Of a DNA stretch of 64,000 bases, positions 25,000 through 33,542 are shown piece by piece. The first letter of the stretch is position 1; each line of letters starts with the position of its first letter. The DNA comes from Clostridiales bacterium (GTDB taxonomy: Bacteria > Bacillota > Clostridia > Oscillospirales > Acutalibacteraceae), in contig DYBQ01000001.1 of assembly GCA_019418545.1 (NCBI GenBank), positions 159,831 through 223,830 on the forward strand. The letters run 5' to 3'. Under the pieces are notes generated by a model. The model had not been told where the DNA came from, did no database searches, and saw nothing but the letters and a program-made list of their open reading frames with translations. The position numbers and the translations under genes were made by a program.

Positions 25000-25860
25000 A
25001 TCGTTCCCGCTCAAAAGCCCTGTATGTGGGTCTGTTTCGAGCGATACCCAGCTACACCCTTCTGATGCAGGCGGAGATGCCTCAAATTCGAGCCGTACAC
25101 CGCAGGATAGTAAGTTTATGCCTTGACCGAGATAGCCGTGCTGGCATAGACGCTCGTGCGGGAAACTATGCACCAGAGAGCAAACGGCTGCTTGAATCCG
25201 ACTGCAGTACGTTAAGTTTGAACCGTGCTCTGTGCGAGACCCACTGCTGAGACAGGCAGAGATGCCCCGAATTCGGGTTGCAGCCGTAAGTAGGGTAAAC
25301 ATACGCTTCGGCTACGACAGGCTCGTCTGCCCTAAGCGTTCTTCGCCCTGGCAGAGCATAGGCGGCGATTCCCGCATGCGACCTCTGTCGAAACAGTGCT
25401 GAATGCCCGGATGTGATGGACCCGGAACGCGGGAGTGTTAGTTCCGGTGCTGTGGTAGCCTTGTGCCGAACGGTAGCCGGTCGTGTGCCAGCGTGCAAGT
25501 GCCGTGCCGAGAGGGTTCAGCTGCGAGGCAGGCTGGTGCCGCTCCAAGGCTATCAGGTGCGCTCAGGGGAGGTTCAGAGGTCTAGTGACGAACCGGGGCT
25601 TTCTGGGGCAATCAGGGGCTTACAGGTGCTTCCCGGTTCCGTGGACTCCTGCTATCCCTCACCGCGCAGTTACGCGCAGCTGCGCTAGGTGTTCGCCGTT
25701 GTATTGGCTACTACCTGCGAAAACGCAGTTGCCGCCATACAGCGGCCTACGGGAGTTTGAGCTTAAGTGTTTGCGTAGCCACCCTACTCCACTCAGGTTC
25801 CACCCACAGGCACTCTCAGGGACTCCGGTGCTTTCTTAACCGTTCTCCTGCTCTTTCCGG
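25000..25860 (+). ncRNA. Candidate large structured noncoding RNA
   Basis: The 1.1 kb between the genes at 24872 and 26000 has no credible reading frame with a ribosome binding site, but is rich in local inverted repeats. A module of two hairpins occurs twice, 185 bases apart (25070 and 25255): GGC-GAGAT-GCC, then a second stem that is CTC...GAG in one copy and CCCG...CGGG in the other, a compensated change. Others include CGCTC/GAGCG (25008 with 25039) and CTGCG-AAAA-CGCAG. The plus strand is G- and purine-rich, so plus is preferred, but no clear promoter or terminator decides the strand. Size, ornate structure and location on a mobile element recall the GOLLD and ROOL RNAs. The class is not established. 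Confidence 0.55.
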
Positions 25861-25999
25861 TTCTTTCTAAAAAAATCTAAGACTCTCTTTAATCTTATAG
25901 AGCTCTATATATCTAGTGCTGCACAATACCTGTTTTCTTATTGCCACCATTTTGCGTAAATTTGCGAAACAAAACGGGCTCCGGGCTCAGCAAGCGGTT

Positions 26000-28207
26000 T
26001 TACCACCTGCTGGATACTTCGTCATCGTATTCACCCAGACACTCAGCAGACATCTGGAACGCGGCGTCATCTGGGAAATCAGTCTCAAAATCCTCTGGGT
26101 CGTCATCGGGTTCTGCGAGCCAAAGGTTTGCTTTGGAGTAGTCCACGCGCTTCGGCCGGAACTCATCCAGCAGCAACTCATCCATCGAGCAGACGGTCTG
26201 ATAGTCGCTGCCGAGGCGGACAGCCACGCTCAAGTTGCTGCCTTCAACGACCTCCTTGCGAGGCAGTGCGAGCGTTGCGGGAAGAAAACCAGCATCCTGA
26301 AACGGCTTCGTGATTCGGTCGATGGTCTTCTGTTTGGCGTACAGGTCAAGACGCAGCTCGGCTTTTTCGAGAACGGGCAGGAACGGATTCTTCATCTGCT
26401 CGACTGCTTCAACAGCCTTGACTTTGAGTTCATTTGTGTGCTCGACAACTCTGTCAGCAGCTGCGCGAATCGAGCGCTCAAGTTCCTCGGCAGTCTGCTC
26501 AATGACTTCCTGCAGAGCGCGGTAAACGGTCGCTACATGGCACTTGAACAGTTCCGCAATCGCCTTGACGCTCCAACCCTCTCCTGAGAGTGCCTGCATC
26601 TCGAGTGAACGGCGCATACGGCGCTTCTTCTCTTCGTCCACGATATCAACACCGCGAATTGCAGCCTGACGCTTGACAGTATCGATGCCGATTTTGAGTT
26701 TTTCAGCAATCTGCTTGATGCTCAGTTTTTCCTTGTCAAAGAGCTCGATGATGGTATCGTACATTGTCTTCTTGGCTTCGCGCTTTTGTGCCGCTTCCCA
26801 GATTTTTCTATGGTTGCGGATACGGTAATCCGGAATGACCTTGTGGTCAATTAGAACGCCGAGCATCTTGCGGTCAGTAGCGGAGCTGGCAACCGGGTAC
26901 AGAATCCCGTCATGGGTCTGACGGCTCCTATCCATCTTCTTCTTGAAAGTGCTGATGCGCAGATTCTTGAACTCTTCCTTTGTCAGACCAAGAGCCTCAG
27001 CGATGGTCTCATCCTTGAACGGATGCTTCACCCAGCTGACGATTTTTGCAACTTCCTTGTCCGGAAGCGGCTCCGCAAAGGTAGAGTTAATAAGCTGTGC
27101 CTTTTCCAAAGACGCAGCTTGGTGATAATCGCATGCTGTAGATAAGCAGTACAGCAGCACAGTATGCCGTTTTCCAACAGGGGTCGTGTTTCTGCGCAGG
27201 GAATCGATAACCGCATCCCATCGCTGTGTGATGCAGCGTTCGGCAATCTCAGACCAGGGTCTTGCAATACTTCTGGCAGAAACTACAGAGCGCTCCGTAT
27301 TCCATTCAAGAATACGCTTCGCAAAGCGTTTTTTTGCCCATGCGAGCTCCTGCTCATCGGTGGTATTAAAGGTTTCGCGGTTCGAGACGACTGTATCGTC
27401 CACGATGCGCCACTCAACATCAATAGAATCTGCAAGGACATACAGGTCATTGAGCCGGTATCCCACTGCAGGGGCATGATAGACATGGCAGCAGCGCCCG
27501 GCCTTCGTATTGAAAGTGCCAGGCAGACGCATAATATGATTGATGCCTTTAACGGAATCGTCTACGGAAGCGTACAGGAAATTGTCGCCCCAATTCACAA
27601 TCTCCGCTTTCAGCATCGTGCGAATCTTGGTATGTAACCGCTTATAGATTTTCAGGGCGTGCTTGTTGTTCGGATTGACAGGGTCTATGAAAATCCAGTA
27701 AGCTGCGCCGCGTCCGGTATTGACAACAAAGCCTTCCGGAAGAACCCCATTATAAATGGCGGTGGTCAGCATCTTGCAGATGCCATCACTGTAATAGAGA
27801 GGGACACCCTCCTCATGACAGTCGATATCAAAGCCCAGAGAAATCAGCTGAGAGATACGGGAGTCTGTACGAATACCGCTCTCGCGCAGGGATTTAGCCC
27901 AGTACGCCGTGTTATTTGTGATGTACAGGTTCGTGGTGCAGTTATAGTATGTGAGCCGATTCGACTTTTCACTGGTCTTTGTGAAGATGCTATGCAATTC
28001 CGGCATGATAGTGTTCGGGGCAAATTGACGAATGGCACTAAGTTTGTGTCCGACACCCTCGGGCTTAGAGTACACCTGAAGAGCGCCCTCTGCTTCGCAG
28101 AACTCGTAGGTCTTGTAGAACGCAATATCGTTCTCCGTAGGGTAAATACGGCGCTCGCACTCGGGATAATCGGTATATTCGATTGTAGCAGCAGTTGCAG
28201 CTTGCAT
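26000..28207 (-). CDS. Replication primase-like protein with C-terminal helix-turn-helix region
   Basis: A 735-residue protein. The start at 28207 is chosen for AGGGGT 6 bases upstream; in-frame ATGs further up lie at or before the promoter. The N-terminal half looks like an archaeo-eukaryotic primase fold as used by plasmid replicases: GFDIDCH supplies the Asp-x-Asp and TGRGAAYWIFID the following basic/aromatic motif. A PriCT-like helical segment (RHTVLLYCLSTACDYH...PLPDKEVAKIVSWV) follows. The C-terminal third has helix-turn-helix signatures (KLSIKQIAEKLKIGIDTVKRQA and GWSVKAIAELFKCHVATVYRAL) and an acidic tail. It is the best candidate for the element's replication initiator or primase. 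The motif-level match is moderate. Confidence 0.75.
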   Translation of the reverse strand: MQAATAATIEYTDYPECERRIYPTENDIAFYKTYEFCEAEGALQVYSKPEGVGHKLSAIRQFAPNTIMPELHSIFTKTSEKSNRLTYYNCTTNLYITNNTAYWAKSLRESGIRTDSRISQLISLGFDIDCHEEGVPLYYSDGICKMLTTAIYNGVLPEGFVVNTGRGAAYWIFIDPVNPNNKHALKIYKRLHTKIRTMLKAEIVNWGDNFLYASVDDSVKGINHIMRLPGTFNTKAGRCCHVYHAPAVGYRLNDLYVLADSIDVEWRIVDDTVVSNRETFNTTDEQELAWAKKRFAKRILEWNTERSVVSARSIARPWSEIAERCITQRWDAVIDSLRRNTTPVGKRHTVLLYCLSTACDYHQAASLEKAQLINSTFAEPLPDKEVAKIVSWVKHPFKDETIAEALGLTKEEFKNLRISTFKKKMDRSRQTHDGILYPVASSATDRKMLGVLIDHKVIPDYRIRNHRKIWEAAQKREAKKTMYDTIIELFDKEKLSIKQIAEKLKIGIDTVKRQAAIRGVDIVDEEKKRRMRRSLEMQALSGEGWSVKAIAELFKCHVATVYRALQEVIEQTAEELERSIRAAADRVVEHTNELKVKAVEAVEQMKNPFLPVLEKAELRLDLYAKQKTIDRITKPFQDAGFLPATLALPRKEVVEGSNLSVAVRLGSDYQTVCSMDELLLDEFRPKRVDYSKANLWLAEPDDDPEDFETDFPDDAAFQMSAECLGEYDDEVSSRW

Positions 28208-28280
28208 TGTGATACCCCTATATATGGCGTTCCATTGCATTGCGGACACATCATACTGTGATTTTAGTTGTTTATTTCCC

Positions 28281-28308
28281 ATTATCTGCGGTTCGCAAGT
28301 ATCCGCAA
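28281..28308 (-). promoter_or_regulatory. Conserved-spacer promoter for the primase gene
   Basis: The -35 TTGCGG (28303-28308) and -10 GATAAT (28281-28286) flank a spacer with TGCGAACCGCA. Upstream at 28353-28375 lies the third copy of the GTATTGAATAC operator block (palindrome 28355-28365), so this gene may be under both controls. Confidence 0.75.
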
Positions 28309-28352
28309 GTGGGTGCAGGCAGGGGTATATAGCAAGTTGCACAAGTGAATCA

Positions 28353-28375
28353 GGTGTATTGAATACAACTATGAT
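28353..28375. promoter_or_regulatory. Palindromic operator, third copy
   Basis: GGTGTATTGAATACAACTATGAT matches the blocks at 5588-5610 and 24928-24949. Unlike those, no good -10 lies 17-18 bases downstream on the minus strand, so here it probably acts only as a binding site. Confidence 0.6.
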
Positions 28376-28469
28376 TCGACAAATGTTAGCGCAGAACAAC
28401 CTGGCTCTATCAGTGCTCAGAGCGGGAACCAGCCAGAAAGCACCAAAATCTTCTCTGTTTTTACCAAAA

Positions 28470-28500
28470 CAAAAAACTCCCCGGCAAAAATGCTAGGGAG
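28470..28500 (-). terminator. Terminator of the polytopic membrane protein gene
   Basis: On the minus strand CTCCC pairs with GGGGAG, followed by TTTTTTGTTTT, just past the stop at 28514. Confidence 0.75.
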
Positions 28501-28513
28501 CGAGAAAATATTA

Positions 28514-30013
28514 TTATGTTTTCGGGACAAACACAACATAGTATTGAGACTCAATAGCGCGGGTCCAGTCAGGAAGCAGGTCCATGACTTCGATGCACAG
28601 CTTATGCTGAGAGCGATTGAGCAGAACGGCATCAAAATCCCACTTATCGAGAGTATCCTGAACCGTGCGTTCAGTAGCACTTTCCGAGCCAGTGCCCATC
28701 GAGATAGAAGCGTCTATCACATCGTCCGGATACAGGTCTGCGCGGCTGTCTGCGAAGTCTTGGAACCCATGGTATATCGCTAAGCCTCCGTCGTTATAGC
28801 CCGTGTATAGGCGCTGAGGATTTAGTTCGTGAAGCTCCTGCACAAAGACCGGGTCCATCTTGTCGTAGGTCTTGTCAGGGTCATTGATAACAAAGGGAGC
28901 ATAGAGAACGATGGCGGCGACCAGCACAACTAAGGTGAGAATTGTACTCCTCTTCGCCTGGCCTGTGAACCCTTCCGTTGGCCTGCCGCCGGTCTTCCAC
29001 ATCTTGTTTTCCTGCTCATTCATCATGACGGCGAGGAACCGGAAAATCAAAGGCGTAGTGACAATCAGAAGATAGGTGCGGATTCGTACATAGCGGGATG
29101 TAAGAATCAGACAGCAAAGTATCGGCAGAAATTCCGTGATGCGGACTTTCTTGTGCGAGGCAAAGACAATGAACAGAAATGCCAGACAGAAGAAGGCAAC
29201 GATATCGGCGAGCTCGCACGGTTGCCATTCCGAGACATATTTCTTTGTAGCCTCGTTGTTTGTCAGGAAGAAGTAGTAGTATAGTTTGTAGGTATAGGGA
29301 TTGATAAGTCCTGTCAGAAGACTGGCAACAAGAATCTGGATATAGGTCTTGACCTTCTTTGTCTTCTGTTCGTTCTCATTGACAAGACCGAAGGTATTGA
29401 TGTCGGGCAGATAGCACATCAGAATGAAAAGAACAATGAACGCGAACAGAATAGGCAAAGACCCGCCATGCAGGTTCGCCCAGAGGAAACTCAAAACCGG
29501 CAATAGCCAGCACCGTTTCGAGTCCGGGTTCCGGTATAGGTCGTTCAAGAGATAGAAAGAGACCACAAAGAGAATCATGCCGATGTTCTGAGGTCTTCCG
29601 GCCCAGGATAGCAGCGCTGTGACAATGGTGACGAACAGACAATTCTCAAACGGGTCGCGCAGTTCTTTCGCCCAGGCATATTCGATAAAGAGCGCGTACA
29701 GGAACGCGGTGATGAAGGAATAGATGAGCAGTCCTACCACGGGATTAGAAGAAATGCACGAGAACTGATAGAGGATGATGCTGCTTAGCCATGAATGCGC
29801 GGTCTCTGTCAGCCCTAAATCCTGAGATATCCAGGAGAAGGTATCTGCAACCGGAATCGTGTGTGTAGAGCAAATTTCTCTGCCGAGAACGATATGCCAG
29901 TAATAGTCGCTGTCCCCGATTCCGCCCAATTCAATGAGCAATACACTGATAGCGGCTGCAATCAACGCGGCGAAGAAATAGAGCGTCTTATACCGCTTTT
30001 GCGAATGATGCAT
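28514..30013 (-). CDS. Polytopic membrane protein, possible GT-C-type glycosyltransferase
   Basis: A 499-residue protein. The start at 30013 has GGAGG upstream. About ten hydrophobic segments are visible. After the first one, the outside loop reads GGIGDSDYYWHIVLGR, a DxD-like acidic motif followed by WH as in GT-C glycosyltransferases and related envelope proteins. A LPVLSFLWANLHGGS segment follows later, and the last 110 residues form a soluble outer domain (RLYTGYNDGGLAIYHGFQDFADSRADLYP). That C-terminal pattern is typical of uncharacterised bacterial membrane glycosyltransferase-like proteins. The transfer reaction is inferred. It is monocistronic, with a terminator hairpin between promoter and start. 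Confidence 0.75.
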   Translation of the reverse strand: MHHSQKRYKTLYFFAALIAAAISVLLIELGGIGDSDYYWHIVLGREICSTHTIPVADTFSWISQDLGLTETAHSWLSSIILYQFSCISSNPVVGLLIYSFITAFLYALFIEYAWAKELRDPFENCLFVTIVTALLSWAGRPQNIGMILFVVSFYLLNDLYRNPDSKRCWLLPVLSFLWANLHGGSLPILFAFIVLFILMCYLPDINTFGLVNENEQKTKKVKTYIQILVASLLTGLINPYTYKLYYYFFLTNNEATKKYVSEWQPCELADIVAFFCLAFLFIVFASHKKVRITEFLPILCCLILTSRYVRIRTYLLIVTTPLIFRFLAVMMNEQENKMWKTGGRPTEGFTGQAKRSTILTLVVLVAAIVLYAPFVINDPDKTYDKMDPVFVQELHELNPQRLYTGYNDGGLAIYHGFQDFADSRADLYPDDVIDASISMGTGSESATERTVQDTLDKWDFDAVLLNRSQHKLCIEVMDLLPDWTRAIESQYYVVFVPKT

Positions 30014-30030
30014 AGGATGTACCTCCAAAA

Positions 30031-30110
30031 CGAAAAAATGGGCAGACCCAAAAGGTCCGCCCGCCGCAATGGTCATACTTCCATACTATGCCGTTCGCAA
30101 GATTCGGCAA
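30031..30110 (-). promoter_or_regulatory. Conserved-spacer promoter with leader terminator
   Basis: The -35 TTGCCG (30105-30110) and -10 TAGTAT (30083-30088) have the shared TGCGAACGGCA spacer. The leader is short, and nearly all of it is one hairpin (GGCGGACC with GGTCTGCC) followed by ATTTTTTCG at 30031-30064, directly before GGAGG. As in the leader repeats, a terminator stands between promoter and gene, but the two-stem element is absent. Confidence 0.75.
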
Positions 30111-30487
30111 CTATTTTAGGATTTTTCGCTCTGACAGATGTTTCAGGAGCGTGGTGTACACATGATTGTTGATACAGTAGTCATGCCCGAAAAACTCATC
30201 ATCGCTCTCCCCTAGCGCCTTCGCCAGAGCCGCTGCTACGGCAGGACTTCTGGAATATCCCGCATCGCAATGCACGATAATCTGGGAAACTTTGTCAACA
30301 TACTGAAGAAATGTATCTGCGAAATTTGAAGGCAGAGTGCCCCGTCTATAGCCTCAAGGCTTAGGCGGGGGTGAATGCCGCGCCTAAGAGATATTTTTGA
30401 AGTTTTACACTTGCCAAAATGTACGAACTGCCGATAATTGATAGTAGAGGGCAAAAGCCCTACTCTCACAGAAAGGAGGGGAAACAA

Positions 30488-31951
30488 ATGCACAGTGCTA
30501 CTCAAATTTGTGTGAAACCGGGTTCTGAATTTTATCCTTATTTTGATACCATTGCTGCGCTTTGCAACAATTTGCGAAATGCCGCTTTGTACCGTACGCG
30601 CCAAGTCCTCACTATGGTGGAAAAGCCTTTCGACAAACTGACAGCAAACGAATTGGAGGTATACAACGAAATTGCATACGCTCTCCCGGCAATGGGTGAC
30701 AAATTTAAAATGCCTGTTAAAGGCAAACAGTTTTTGTCGGTAGACTTTCTGGAGGCGTTAATGCGTGCCATCAACAACCCCGACTTTATGGCAAAGGGCT
30801 TACCAAAGAAGACTGCACAGCAAGTTCTAAAAGAAGTCGCCAAAAACATGAAAGGCTTTTACGCCAGTGTTCGTAAGTACAAAAAGGACCCTGCTTCTTT
30901 TACCGGGAAGGTAAAATTGCCAAGGTATTGTGAAAAAGGTGGCAGACACACCATTGTGTTTACGAATCAGGATTGCGTAATTTACGAAATAAAAGGCAAA
31001 CCCGGTTTTCACGAAGTAAAGTTTCCTGAAATCAAAAAGCGATTGTACATTGCCGATATGCCGCTTCGCGGTCGTCTAAAGCAAATCACTGTGAAGCCGA
31101 ATCACGGCAACTATATCGTGTCACTCGTTTTTGACGATGAAAAAGAAACCCCTGTAACAAGACCTCCGCACCGTATGGTTGGTATTGACCTTGGTGTAGA
31201 TAACACTGCAGCTATTACGAACAATTTAGGCTTACCTTGCCTCTTGTTCAAGGGCGGTGTTTTGAAATCCATCAACCAGCTATACAATAAGAAAATGGCA
31301 GCAATTCAGTCTGAACAAACGAAAGGTACTGATAAAAAGTTTGTGATGACGAAAAAAACGCACAGCTTATGTGTTTGGCGCAACAATCGCATTGAAGACA
31401 CAATCAACAAAATAGGAAGCAGTATAGTTGCCTGGTGCTGTGATAACGATGTTGACACCATTGTCATCGGTCACAATACGCATTGGAAACAAAATGCAAA
31501 CATGGGCAAAAAGAACAATCAGACCTTTGTCCAGCTTCCGTTGTATAAGTTGATTCTGAACATCACCTATCGCGCCGAACGATGTGGCATTCGGGTTATC
31601 AACCGTGAGGAATCCTATACATCAAAAGCCTCTTTCTTGGACAATGATGTAATCCCTACTTACGGCAAAGAGGATGAGAACTACAAATTCAGCGGTAAGC
31701 GTATTAAGCGCGGTTTGTATAAAGCTGCTGACGGAACCGTCATCAACGCCGACTTGAACGGAAGTGCCAATATCCTGCGGAAAGAGTTTCCGGATGCTTT
31801 TGCATCTCATCAACCGGATTTTGGTAATGTAATCATTATCCGACACCCGGATTTAGAGAACGCAAAAAACAACCGTAAGAAACAGCTTGCCGAACCAAAA
31901 GCCATCAGCAAGTCGAAAACCAAACGCTTGAAAGCAAAAGGCAAAATGTAA
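30488..31951 (+). CDS. tnpB: TnpB-family RNA-guided nuclease
   Basis: A 487-residue protein with AAAGGAGGGG upstream of the start. The RuvC triad is intact: Asp234 in GIDLGVDN, Glu375 in REESYTSK and Asp422 in NADLNGSAN. The usual Cys4 zinc finger between the second and third acidic residues is replaced by ASFLDNDVIPTYGK...FSGKRIKRGLYK, a known Cys-free variant of the family. TnpB uses an omega RNA from the element's right end to cut DNA, favouring retention of the element. Codon use is more AT-rich than in the neighbours. The Lys-rich C-terminal tail is typical. Confidence 0.93.
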   Translation: MHSATQICVKPGSEFYPYFDTIAALCNNLRNAALYRTRQVLTMVEKPFDKLTANELEVYNEIAYALPAMGDKFKMPVKGKQFLSVDFLEALMRAINNPDFMAKGLPKKTAQQVLKEVAKNMKGFYASVRKYKKDPASFTGKVKLPRYCEKGGRHTIVFTNQDCVIYEIKGKPGFHEVKFPEIKKRLYIADMPLRGRLKQITVKPNHGNYIVSLVFDDEKETPVTRPPHRMVGIDLGVDNTAAITNNLGLPCLLFKGGVLKSINQLYNKKMAAIQSEQTKGTDKKFVMTKKTHSLCVWRNNRIEDTINKIGSSIVAWCCDNDVDTIVIGHNTHWKQNANMGKKNNQTFVQLPLYKLILNITYRAERCGIRVINREESYTSKASFLDNDVIPTYGKEDENYKFSGKRIKRGLYKAADGTVINADLNGSANILRKEFPDAFASHQPDFGNVIIIRHPDLENAKNNRKKQLAEPKAISKSKTKRLKAKGKM

Positions 31952-32067
31952 TCCCTCTGGGATAGAGCTTGTGAATAGCTTTAAACCCTTACCTTTTAGC
32001 TTCGTTTTGCTCGGAAGCCCCATCTATATGGACGGGGCGGAGCGACGTACTTTAGGCGGGGTGATTC
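31952..32067 (+). ncRNA. Probable omega RNA scaffold at the right end of the tnpB element
   Basis: Position only plus a hairpin (AAGCCCC...GGGGC) argue for this. In the family the omega RNA overlaps the tnpB 3' end and stops at the right boundary. The adjoining guide would begin ACAATACATC. Processing and the exact 5' end cannot be read from sequence. Confidence 0.5.
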
Positions 32068-32369
32068 ACAATACATCTGGCGTCCTCGTCAGACATCGGT
32101 TTGAGCCCGTGTACGCTCTCGGCGGTGTCGATGTCATCGAACTGGAGGTATTCGATATGCCGGATATTCTCGTTGTTGGCCTCGTTCATGATGAGCGGCA
32201 GCTTATCGTCAGTGCTGAAAATCGAAATGATGAGCGTAGGTTCGTCGATGTTTTCGGCATCATACTCGGGTCCATACCCCAGAGCTGCAGCAAGGCACTG
32301 GGCACGATACATCACCTTGATTTTCACAGTCCCTCTCCTCCTTCCGGTCCATCAGAAATCCTGTACGAT

Positions 32370-33260
32370 TCAGCCACTGTACGGGATTCTGAAGTAGTCC
32401 AGATATGCTTTGAATCTGTCCTGTGCCGTTAAGCAAGTATCCACTAAATACCCATGCTCATGGTTCCATTCGTGGAGCCCGCGATAATAAAACATCTTCA
32501 AGTCATCCTCGATAATAAACGGGACAATGTTATTTTTAAGACATTCTTTGAAAAGGATAAGTCTGCCGATACGCCCATTGCCGTCTTGGAACGGATGAAT
32601 GCACTCGAAGTCGTGATGGAATGCAATGATTTGTTCGAGCGTATGATTTGGGACGGCATTATAGCCGGACAGCAATTCGGAAATCTCCGCTTCGACTTTT
32701 TCAGGCGCGGTGGTATCTCGCCCGCCGACCTCGTTAGGAACGCGTTTGTATTCGCCAACGGCAAACCAGTCTTTCCGGGAATCGCTTGTGCCGTTTTTTA
32801 GCGTGAGATGCAGGCGCTTGATGAGCGTCTCCGACAGCGGATACATAGCGTTGTCGATGACCATGTCGATGCATCGGAAATGGTTCGCGGTCTCGACAAC
32901 ATCGTCCACATTTACAGCTCCGCTTTCAAACCCGATAGTATTCGTCTCGAAAATATACCGGGTCTGGTCATGCGTCAGGCGACTTCCCTCAATATGGTTC
33001 GAGTTGTAGGTCAGGTCAATTTGAACTTTGTGGTAGATTCCGCCTTTCCGCTGCTTCTTCTTCTCTTCCCGAAGAACGGACAGCAAAGCGTTCTCAACCT
33101 TTGCGTTTGCCCGTTTCGGTTTCTCTGCGTCTTCCGGGATTTGCCATGTTTTACCGGCAAGAACTGCATTCGGGATTTTGCCGATAGCGCAGTAGTTCCG
33201 AACCGACCGTTCCGAGAGATTCCATCTTTTTGCCGCATCAGCGACCGAAATATAAGCCAT
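32370..33260 (-). CDS. Fic family AMPylase-like protein with N-terminal helix-turn-helix
   Basis: A 296-residue protein. The start at 33260 has GAGGTGG upstream. Residues 1-42 read as a MerR/excisionase-type helix-turn-helix (ISVADAAKRWNLSERSVRNYCAIGKIP). The Fic core is complete: HPFQDGNGRIGR at 222-233, matching HxFxDGNGRxxR. Before it, S87xxxE91-G92 (NSNHIEG) fits the inhibitory helix of self-restrained class II Fic proteins. It likely transfers AMP to a protein target and may control its own transcription. A consensus promoter (33282-33310) serves it. The split phosphatase gene follows. Confidence 0.9.
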   Translation of the reverse strand: MAYISVADAAKRWNLSERSVRNYCAIGKIPNAVLAGKTWQIPEDAEKPKRANAKVENALLSVLREEKKKQRKGGIYHKVQIDLTYNSNHIEGSRLTHDQTRYIFETNTIGFESGAVNVDDVVETANHFRCIDMVIDNAMYPLSETLIKRLHLTLKNGTSDSRKDWFAVGEYKRVPNEVGGRDTTAPEKVEAEISELLSGYNAVPNHTLEQIIAFHHDFECIHPFQDGNGRIGRLILFKECLKNNIVPFIIEDDLKMFYYRGLHEWNHEHGYLVDTCLTAQDRFKAYLDYFRIPYSG

Positions 33261-33281
33261 ACCGCCACCTCGCTTTAGTAT

Positions 33282-33310
33282 AGTATACAACGATAACGGC
33301 AAAATGTCAA
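33282..33310 (-). promoter_or_regulatory. Consensus sigma-70 promoter of the Fic gene
   Basis: The -35 TTGACA (33305-33310), 17-base spacer and -10 TATACT (33282-33287) lie close to the start codon, so the leader is short. It is not one of the conserved-spacer promoters. Confidence 0.8.
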
Positions 33311-33497
33311 ATTTTCATAGAAGTAATCCTGTATTTTGCCGATGAATGGCAAACAAAAAGCCGCCTACAAAAGTGGCAACTCACAAGACGACATGTAGAG
33401 GGGCTACAATACTTTTAGCTTATATAAATATACCATCCTATGTGAATTTTGCCATTGACATCCAATCAAGAAAATGCATACCATAAAGTGATGGCAA

Positions 33498-33530
33498 CAA
33501 AAAATGCCGCCCACAAACAGTGAGCGGCAT
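33498..33530 (-). terminator. Terminator of the Rpn-type gene
   Basis: On the minus strand ATGCCGCTCAC pairs with GTGGGCGGCAT, followed by TTTTTTG. Between here and 33310 I see no gene; the stretch is AT-rich with short palindromes only. Confidence 0.8.
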
Positions 33531-33542
33531 AATGTTGTTGTT

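Larger units (their letters stand above)
30340..32067 (+). mobile_element. IS200/IS605-type element carrying tnpB only
   Basis: The edges are set by reconstruction of the interrupted phosphatase frame. The left end begins with an imperfect hairpin (CCCCGTCTATAGCC with GGCTTAGGCGGGG). The right end carries a GCCCC/GGGGC hairpin, and both ends share TTAGGCGGGGTGA. There is no target duplication, as expected for single-strand transposition. No tnpA is present, so movement needs help in trans. The stretch after tnpB (31952-32067) is where the omega RNA scaffold would lie, with its guide reading into flanking DNA from 32068. Confidence 0.82.
30111..32327 (-). pseudogene. Tyrosine/dual-specificity phosphatase gene split by a tnpB element
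   Basis: Two minus-strand segments, 32068-32327 (N-terminal, GTG start after a GGAG-rich stretch) and 30111-30339 (C-terminal), join in frame into one 162-residue protein when the insertion at 30340-32067 is removed. The join reads DARCIVTLPSNFADTF. The C-terminal part holds IVHCDAGYSRSPA, the HCx5R phosphate-binding loop of protein tyrosine phosphatases. In the present state the N-terminal half ends within the inserted element and lacks the catalytic loop, so the gene is inactive. It lies 43 bases after the Fic gene, suggesting a Fic-phosphatase operon before the insertion. Confidence 0.85.

Noticed and set aside
24945..25839. Several short frames in the noncoding stretch
   Set aside because: Overlapping frames on both strands with no ribosome binding sites and biased composition; RNA-like inverted repeats explain the stretch better.
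30340..32067. A Y1 transposase (tnpA) in the insertion element
   Set aside because: No second frame of suitable length or HUH motif; the element carries tnpB alone.
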